37,136 nt of DNA from DATGFB01 sp032160545 (lineage in GTDB: Bacteria; Actinomycetota; Actinomycetes; Mycobacteriales; Jatrophihabitantaceae): NCBI GenBank assembly GCA_032160545.1, contig JAVHVN010000014.1, positions 1 to 37,136 of the forward strand. The letters run 5' to 3'. Below, in pieces: positions 31,883 through 37,136 of the stretch (position 1 is the stretch's first letter; each line of letters opens with the position of its first letter). The notes under the pieces were generated by a model, which saw only the letters and a program-made list of their open reading frames with translations, was not told the origin of the DNA and did no database searches. Position numbers and translations under genes: made by a program.

Positions 31883-33967
31883 ATGGCGACCACATCTTCT
31901 ACCGTAGGAAACCGCCCGGCGCAGCGATCGCGCCGAAACCGATTGTGGGACCGCGCCCTCGACCTTTACCCCGCGCCCCCAGTGCGTTTCACATCGCTCG
32001 GCATCGTCGTGATCTCGACGATCATCCTGTACTACCAGTTCTATCTCGCCGGCGCGGTGGCGACGCACATCATCTCCGACTACCACATGTCCTTCGTCTA
32101 CTACGTCAACATCAGCGTTGTCGGCTACGTCTTCGGCGCGGTGGCGTCGTTCCTGGCCGGTGTCGCCGACCGGTACGGCCGGGCCAACATCGTCACGGTC
32201 GGTCTCTTCATCACCGGGTTGCTCTGCCTGGTCGGCATTCCCAACGCGCACAGCAAGCTGGCCTTCGCGATCCTGTTCGTCGCCATCGGCTTCGTCGAAG
32301 GCGTCATCCTCGTTGCGACGCCGGCGCTGATCCGCGATTTCAGCCCGCAGCTGGGCCGCGCCTCGGCCATGGGCTTCTGGACGCTCGGCCCGGTCATGGG
32401 CAGCCTGGTCGTGAGCGTGATCGTCAGCAACACGAGCAACACGACGCCGTGGCAGGACCAGTACATCGTCTGCGGCATCGTCGGCCTGGTCGTCGCCGTC
32501 ATCGCCCTGGTCGGCCTGCGCGAGCTGGCACCGGCGCTGCGCGATCAGCTGATGGTCAGCAGCCGCGACCGTGCTCTGATCGAGGCGCGGGCCAAGGGCA
32601 TCGACGTCGAGGCGAGCCTGCGGCGGCCGTTCCGGCAGATGCTGAAGGCCGATATCGTCGGGTCGGCCTTCGCGATCAGCGTCTTCCTGATCATCTACTA
32701 CGCCGCGGTCGGCTTCTTCCCGATCTACTTCCAGACTGTCTTCGGGTTCAGCCAGTCGAAGGCGAATGCGCTGGGCAACTGGAATTGGGCGTTCAACGCG
32801 ATCGGCCTGCTCGTCGTCGGCTTCCTGTCCGACCGGCTGCGCGTCCGCAAGCCGTTCATGATCGTCGGCGCCATCGGTGCGATCGTCTTCACGATCATGT
32901 TCCTGCAGCGGGCCACGCATCCCGCGACGAGCTACTCGACGTTCGTCTGGCTGCTCGTCGGGTTGAGCCTGTCGCTCGGTGTCGCGTACGCGCCGTGGAT
33001 GGCGAGCTTCACCGAGACGGTTGAGCGGCGCAATCCCGCGCTGACCGCGACCGGCCTGGCCGTATGGGGACTGATCATCCGGCTGGTCATCGCGCTGTCG
33101 GTGTTCATCGTGCCGCACATCGTCAATACGGTGACCCCGCTGGTCGACAAGGGCGCCGCCGTGCAGGCCGCGGCCAGCGGTCAGGACCCGTCGCTCACGC
33201 CGGCGCAGAACGCGGTGGTGAAGGCGGTCGCCGCCGACCCCACGATCGTGCCGAAGGTGCAGGCGCTGGCAGCGAAGTACGCGACCGAACTGCAGACCGC
33301 CGCCAAGATCGACCCGGCGACGCTCGCGACCCTGGCCAGCTCACCTTCCGACCAGACGGCGCAGGTCAAGGCGCTGTCGGAGCTGAGCAACCTCAGCGCC
33401 GCGACGGTGGCGAGTGTGCTGAAGTACAGCGATCAGCTCAAGACGGCCCAGGCCATCGACCCGGCCACCCAGCTGGCGTTGCTGGCGAACAAGGCCGACC
33501 CCGCGGCAGCGGCGAAGGCGACGGGGGAGATCGCCGCGGCGTTCACGATCTCGCCCGCGCAGGCGCTTGCCCGGCTGCAGGCGCTCGGCACAGTTCCGCA
33601 GGACGTGCTGGTGAGCGCGGCGACAGCAGGCCCAGCCGTGCAGACGGCGGCCGGACAGCTGACCGCGTTGAGCACGGTGCCGGCTGCCGATCTGGCGTTC
33701 CTGAACCAGTACGGGACACCGCTGAAGGACCCCAAGGTCGTGGCCGCGCTGACGTACCTGCAGAAGAACGGGCCGGACGTACAGAAGGCCCAGCGGGACG
33801 CGCCCAAGCAGTGGCAGAAGTACTTCTGGATCGCGGTGGGCGGTCAGATCGTGTTCATCCCGCTCATCTTCGTGATGGCCGGCTTCTGGGACCCGCGCAA
33901 GGCCCGGCGGCAGGAGCAGGAGCACGAAGCGTGGGTCGAGGCCGAGTTGGCCAAGCTGCGCACCTAG
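31883..33967 (+). CDS. MFS transporter with large Ala-rich extracytoplasmic insert
   Basis: The ATG at 31883 gives 694 residues, far longer than the usual 400-480. Helices 1-11 are normal for the family (helix 1 near 37-58; loop 2-3 motif GVADRYGRANIV; helix 11 TGLAVWGLIIRLVIALSVFIVP). Between helices 11 and 12, about residues 420-640, lies an Ala-rich helical insertion with loose repeats such as KIDPATLATLAS and AIDPATQLALLA. By MFS topology it faces outward. Helix 12 (YFWIAVGGQIVFIPLIFVMAGF) and a charged tail follow. Probable proton-coupled uptake or efflux of a small organic molecule; the substrate is unknown. It is likely repressed by the divergent TetR protein. Confidence 0.9.
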   Translation: MATTSSTVGNRPAQRSRRNRLWDRALDLYPAPPVRFTSLGIVVISTIILYYQFYLAGAVATHIISDYHMSFVYYVNISVVGYVFGAVASFLAGVADRYGRANIVTVGLFITGLLCLVGIPNAHSKLAFAILFVAIGFVEGVILVATPALIRDFSPQLGRASAMGFWTLGPVMGSLVVSVIVSNTSNTTPWQDQYIVCGIVGLVVAVIALVGLRELAPALRDQLMVSSRDRALIEARAKGIDVEASLRRPFRQMLKADIVGSAFAISVFLIIYYAAVGFFPIYFQTVFGFSQSKANALGNWNWAFNAIGLLVVGFLSDRLRVRKPFMIVGAIGAIVFTIMFLQRATHPATSYSTFVWLLVGLSLSLGVAYAPWMASFTETVERRNPALTATGLAVWGLIIRLVIALSVFIVPHIVNTVTPLVDKGAAVQAAASGQDPSLTPAQNAVVKAVAADPTIVPKVQALAAKYATELQTAAKIDPATLATLASSPSDQTAQVKALSELSNLSAATVASVLKYSDQLKTAQAIDPATQLALLANKADPAAAAKATGEIAAAFTISPAQALARLQALGTVPQDVLVSAATAGPAVQTAAGQLTALSTVPAADLAFLNQYGTPLKDPKVVAALTYLQKNGPDVQKAQRDAPKQWQKYFWIAVGGQIVFIPLIFVMAGFWDPRKARRQEQEHEAWVEAELAKLRT

Positions 33968-34581
33968 AGCGGAGTCCGGCGCATCAGATGGGCCCGGGCG
34001 GCGCTGTCGCCCGGGCCACCGCGCTTGCGCAGTAGGTCCACGACCGCCGCGCGGTGCTCGTCGTCGACGTTGCCGCCGTACTTGAACTTCGCGCGGACGT
34101 CACGCACCGCGAGTCGAAGTCCCCGGATACCGTCCAGGCGGCGGCCGTGCTCGGCCGGGTCGGCCGCGCCGCCGCCGGGCTCGGTGACGCCCAGCTGGAC
34201 GCGAAGGATCTCGGCCTTTCCGGCCGCGTCGTCGACCACCTCGGCGGTGCATACGAGCTGCACCGCCGCGTAGTAGGTCGTCGGGACCCCCAGGCGCGGG
34301 TCCTCGTCGCCGGTCGCCTTCCACTCCGCGGGGATGTAGACCCAGTCCCCCGCGATCGAGAGCATGGCCGTCGGGTTCTCGGCCAGCGCGTCCCATACCG
34401 GGTTGGGCCGCGCGAGGTGCAGCAGCACGCTGTCCGGCGAGGGCAGCGCGAACTGCGTCGGCACCGCCACAGGCACCTCACGACCGGCTCCGGCGGCGAT
34501 GAGCTGGCCGAACTGCTGGGCCCGGACGAAGTCGACCCATTCGTCGGTCGAGGTGCTCGCGTCCCATGGGTGGATCAGCAC
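33964..34581 (-). CDS. PaiB-like FMN-binding protein
   Basis: With GTG 34581 the 205-residue product begins VLIHPWDAST, the start I expect for this family; a longer frame to 34614 would overlap the upstream gene. The split-barrel flavin-binding domain includes QFGQLIAAG, VPTQFAL, HLARPNPVWDAL, AMLSIAGDWVYIPAEWKA and YYAAVQLVC. The C-terminal KFKYGGNVDDEHRAAVVDLLRKRG matches PaiB-type proteins, annotated as FMN-binding negative regulators although many are better viewed as flavin reductase-like barrels. It starts 4 bp after the DUF885 stop, so the two are probably co-translated. It overlaps the end of the convergent MFS gene by 4 bp. Confidence 0.85.
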   Translation of the reverse strand: MLIHPWDASTSTDEWVDFVRAQQFGQLIAAGAGREVPVAVPTQFALPSPDSVLLHLARPNPVWDALAENPTAMLSIAGDWVYIPAEWKATGDEDPRLGVPTTYYAAVQLVCTAEVVDDAAGKAEILRVQLGVTEPGGGAADPAEHGRRLDGIRGLRLAVRDVRAKFKYGGNVDDEHRAAVVDLLRKRGGPGDSAARAHLMRRTPL

Positions 34582-34585
34582 GGCA

Positions 34586-36277
34586 TCATTCGAACTCGCC
34601 GAGAACGGCGCCACGCAGCACGTCCAGGCCGACGCTGCCGATGTCGAGCGCGCGCCGGTGGAACGCCTTCAGGTCGAATGCGTCCCGCTCCGCCGCCCGA
34701 GCGTCCTCGCGCAGCTGCAGCCACATCCGTTCGCCGATCTTGTACGACGGCGCCTGGCCGGGCCAGCCCAGGTAGCGCGTCAGCTCGAAGCGGCGCACGC
34801 CTTCGGAACTCGACACGTGCTCGGAGAGGAAACGCCAGGCCTTCTCCCAGTCCCAGCGGCCCCCTCCGGCGGAGGCCGGTGCGTCGAACTCGCAGTGGAT
34901 GCCGATGTCGAGCACCACCCGCGCGGCCCGGAACTGCTGGCTGTCCAGCATGCCCAGGTGATCGGCCGGGTCGTCGAGGTAGCCGAGATCTGCCATCAGG
35001 CGCTCCGCGTACAGCGCCCAACCCTCGCCGTGTCCGCTCACCCACGACGCGAGGCGGCGCCACCGGTTGAGCAGATCGCTGCGGTACACGGTCTGTGCGA
35101 TCTGCAGGTGATGTCCGGGGACGCCTTCGTGGTACACCGTCGTGAGCTCTCGCCACGTGGCGAACTCGGTCTCGCCCTTCGGCACCGACCACCACATCTG
35201 CCCGGGACGGCTCACCAGATCCTCGCTCGGCCCGGTGTAATAGATGCCGCCGTTCTGCGTCGGCGCGATGCGGCACTCGAGCGTGCGGATCGCCGCCGGG
35301 ATGTCGAAGTGCGTGTCCGCGAGGCCGGCCACCGCCTCGTCGGACTTGGCCTGCATCCACCTCTGCAACGCCTCGGTGCCGTGCAGCTTGCGGCTCGCGT
35401 CCTCATCGAGGTAGGCCATCGCCTCCTGCACCGATGCACCGGGCTTGACGCGCTCGGCGGTCTCGCGCATTGCCTGTTCGATGCGCGCGAGCTCCTGCTG
35501 ACCCCACTCGTACGTCTCCTCCAGGTCGACTCGCGCTCCGAGGAAGTACCGCGAGTGCAGCGCGTAGCGCTCGCGCCCGACGGCGTCGCGCTCCGGGGCC
35601 TGGGCCATCAGCTGGTCGCGCAGGAACGCGGCGAGCCGGACGTAGGCGTCACCCGCCGCAGCGGCGTTGCGCTCGAGGTCGGCCCGGACGGAGGCAGGCA
35701 GTTCGGCGCCGTCGGCCGTCGCCGCGCCGCGCGCGTACCCGGCGAAGAACCCGCCCGGTCCGGTGTTTTCCTCGGCTTGCCGGATGCCCGCGGCGACCTG
35801 GCGGGTCGCCGCGACATCGCCGCGCTGCGCGGCGAACCGCAGCGACGCCAGGTAGCCCTCGATCGCCTTCGGGACCTGCGCGAGGCGAGCGGCGACGGTC
35901 GCCCAGTCCTCGGCGGTGGCGGTCGGCGTGAGGTCGAAGACGTCGCGCACGTTCTGCAGGGGCGACGCGATGTTCTTCAGGTCCGATTCCTCGGTGCCGG
36001 CGGCGCGTAACTCCTCCCAGAGCTCGAGGTCCTGGCGCAGCGCGGCGACCGTGATCCGGTCGTTCGCGTCGACCGGCGCGGCGGCGTCGAGGGCGGCCAG
36101 GGTGCGCCGCCGCAGCTCGGAGCCCTGCGCGAACCACTCGGGGGTCAGCTCGGGCATCTCGCCGTCGTGCCCGGGCACGCCGAGGTACGTGGCGATCAGG
36201 GGGTCGTGTGCGACCCAGGCGTCCAGGTAGCCGTCTGCGACGGCGTCGACTGCTGATGGGGTGCGGGACTCACTCAT
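34586..36277 (-). CDS. DUF885 peptidase-like protein
   Basis: The 563-residue product starts MSESRTPSAVDAVADGYLDAW. DUF885 proteins are predicted zinc metallopeptidases. The metal site is seen in VYHEGVPGHHLQIAQ (His383, Glu384, with His389/His390) and the downstream GHGEGWALYAERLM. Other conserved parts are YYTGPSEDL and DIGIHCEF. There is no signal peptide, so it is probably cytoplasmic; the substrate is unknown. On the minus strand TAGTCT (36290-36285) ends about 7 nt before the ATG, consistent with an almost leaderless transcript. It is the first gene of a two-gene unit with the PaiB-like gene and is divergent from icd. Confidence 0.9.
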   Translation of the reverse strand: MSESRTPSAVDAVADGYLDAWVAHDPLIATYLGVPGHDGEMPELTPEWFAQGSELRRRTLAALDAAAPVDANDRITVAALRQDLELWEELRAAGTEESDLKNIASPLQNVRDVFDLTPTATAEDWATVAARLAQVPKAIEGYLASLRFAAQRGDVAATRQVAAGIRQAEENTGPGGFFAGYARGAATADGAELPASVRADLERNAAAAGDAYVRLAAFLRDQLMAQAPERDAVGRERYALHSRYFLGARVDLEETYEWGQQELARIEQAMRETAERVKPGASVQEAMAYLDEDASRKLHGTEALQRWMQAKSDEAVAGLADTHFDIPAAIRTLECRIAPTQNGGIYYTGPSEDLVSRPGQMWWSVPKGETEFATWRELTTVYHEGVPGHHLQIAQTVYRSDLLNRWRRLASWVSGHGEGWALYAERLMADLGYLDDPADHLGMLDSQQFRAARVVLDIGIHCEFDAPASAGGGRWDWEKAWRFLSEHVSSSEGVRRFELTRYLGWPGQAPSYKIGERMWLQLREDARAAERDAFDLKAFHRRALDIGSVGLDVLRGAVLGEFE

Positions 36278-36335
36278 GCCCAGCAGACTAGGACGGAGGC
36301 GGGGGTGCCTGCGTCCACGCTCTGCCGCCGAGATA

Positions 36336-36349
36336 TCTTGATACCAAGA
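36336..36349. promoter_or_regulatory. inverted repeat upstream of icd
   Basis: TCTTGATACCAAGA is a near-perfect palindrome (12 of 14 positions symmetric) in the 98-bp gap between divergent DUF885 and icd, 26 bp before the icd ATG and close to its ribosome site. It is AT-rich relative to its surroundings. This is a candidate operator; the cognate regulator is unknown, though MarR/PecS-type proteins favour CTTGA-type palindromes. Confidence 0.45.
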
Positions 36350-36375
36350 GAGTTCACCCGCTGGAGGTAGCGCGC

Positions 36376-37136
36376 ATGGCCAAGATCAAGGTTCAGGGCA
36401 CCGTCGTCGAGCTAGACGGCGACGAGATGACGCGCATCATCTGGCAGTTCATCAAGGACAAGTTGATCATTCCTTACCTCGACGTGAACCTCGACTACTA
36501 CGACCTCGGCATCGAACACCGCGACGCCACCGACGACCAGGTCACCATCGATGCCGCCAACGCCATCAAGCGGCACGGCGTAGGCGTCAAATGCGCGACG
36601 ATCACGCCTGACGAGGCCCGCGTCGAGGAGTTCGGCCTCAAGAAGATGTGGAAGTCGCCGAACGGCACGATCCGCAACATCCTCGGCGGAGTGATCTTCC
36701 GTGAGCCGATCGTCATGAGCAACGTTCCGCGGCTCGTCCCCGGCTGGACGAAGCCCATCATCATCGGCCGCCACGCGTTCGGTGACCAGTACCGCGCCAC
36801 CGATCTGGTCGTGCCCGGCGAGGGCACCCTGACCCTGACGTTCGCGCCCAAGGACGGCGGCGAGCCGATCGAGCTCAACGTCTTCGACTTCCCGGGTGGC
36901 GGGGTCGCCATGGCGATGTACAACCTCGACGAGTCGATCCGCGACTTCGCCCGGGCCTCGTTGCGCTACGGCCTCGACCGCAAGCTGCCGGTGTACCTGT
37001 CCACGAAGAACACGATCCTCAAGGCCTACGACGGCCGGTTCAAGGACATCTTCGCCGAGATCTTCGAGTCCGAGTTCAAGGCCGACTTCGAGGCGGCCGG
37101 CATCACCTACGAGCACCGGCTCATCGACGACATGGT
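36376..37136 (+). CDS. icd: NADP-isocitrate dehydrogenase, 3'-truncated by window
   Basis: The frame is open from ATG 36376 (GGAGG 8 nt upstream) to the window edge: 253 residues of a family of about 405. MAKIKVQGTVVELDGDEMTRIIWQ, LDYYDLGIEHRD, VKCATITPDEARVEEF, the substrate loop KSPNGTIRNILGGVIFREPI, IIGRHAFGDQYRATD and YLSTKNTILKAYDGRFKDIF identify the homodimeric, eukaryote-like NADP-dependent type (IDH subfamily II, also found in actinobacteria such as mycobacterial Icd1). It oxidises isocitrate to 2-oxoglutarate with NADPH formation. An inverted repeat at 36336-36349 may regulate it. Confidence 0.95.
   Translation, partial: MAKIKVQGTVVELDGDEMTRIIWQFIKDKLIIPYLDVNLDYYDLGIEHRDATDDQVTIDAANAIKRHGVGVKCATITPDEARVEEFGLKKMWKSPNGTIRNILGGVIFREPIVMSNVPRLVPGWTKPIIIGRHAFGDQYRATDLVVPGEGTLTLTFAPKDGGEPIELNVFDFPGGGVAMAMYNLDESIRDFARASLRYGLDRKLPVYLSTKNTILKAYDGRFKDIFAEIFESEFKADFEAAGITYEHRLIDDM

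Overview
The window is about 37 kb of high-GC DNA (very strong G/C bias at third codon positions, frequent GTG and TTG starts) from the chromosome of an actinobacterium. The order chorismate mutase - pcrA/uvrD1 - sucC - sucD - DUF5336-like protein - PerM/DUF6350 protein - purN - purH matches, from memory, the Mycobacterium tuberculosis Rv0948c-Rv0957 block. The continuation folD - DUF3017 - mdh resembles the Streptomyces order. The organism is not identified: the LAXTG anchor, the LDH-like malate dehydrogenase and several accessory genes suggest a non-mycobacterial soil actinobacterium, but that is inference. I see no tRNA, rRNA, CRISPR array, insertion sequence or prophage.

Left part (1-16160) is accessory and cell-surface rich. 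It holds the 3' end of a gene for a sortase-anchored protein with five tandem 118-residue repeats, and a lipoprotein with a degenerate HNH motif. A secreted protein lies downstream of a sensor kinase that is divergent from its presumed OmpR-type regulator. Next come a PIG-L deacetylase/GT4 glycosyltransferase pair, a DMT-type membrane protein, a flavoprotein oxidoreductase and an acyltransferase-3/SGNH O-acyltransferase. The part closes with an envelope-stress module resembling LiaFSR or EsrISR: a PspC/LiaF-like membrane protein divergent from a PspC-domain kinase and its NarL-type regulator.

Middle part (16163-31047) is conserved core metabolism and replication/repair. An AroQ chorismate mutase is preceded by what looks like an aromatic-amino-acid attenuator, with a short peptide carrying the run YDFFYGY followed by an 11-bp terminator stem. 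Then come PcrA helicase, a DUF2079 membrane protein, a stand-alone B12-binding subunit, succinyl-CoA synthetase (sucCD), two Pro/Gln-rich membrane proteins and a PerM-like protein. Purine synthesis (purN, purH), folD (the one-carbon supply for PurN and PurH), a DUF3017 protein and malate dehydrogenase complete it. TCA-cycle genes recur: sucCD, mdh and, at the right edge, icd.

Right part (31044-37136) holds a TetR regulator divergent from an MFS transporter with a 220-residue Ala-rich extracytoplasmic insertion. Between them is a near-consensus promoter overlapped by a palindrome. A PaiB-like FMN-binding protein and a DUF885 peptidase-like gene form a likely operon. The 5' end of icd (NADP-isocitrate dehydrogenase) follows, with a near-perfect inverted repeat upstream.

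The most interesting feature is the candidate attenuator upstream of chorismate mutase. The degenerate HNH lipoprotein, the repeat-built LAXTG surface protein and the MFS insertion are the next best leads.
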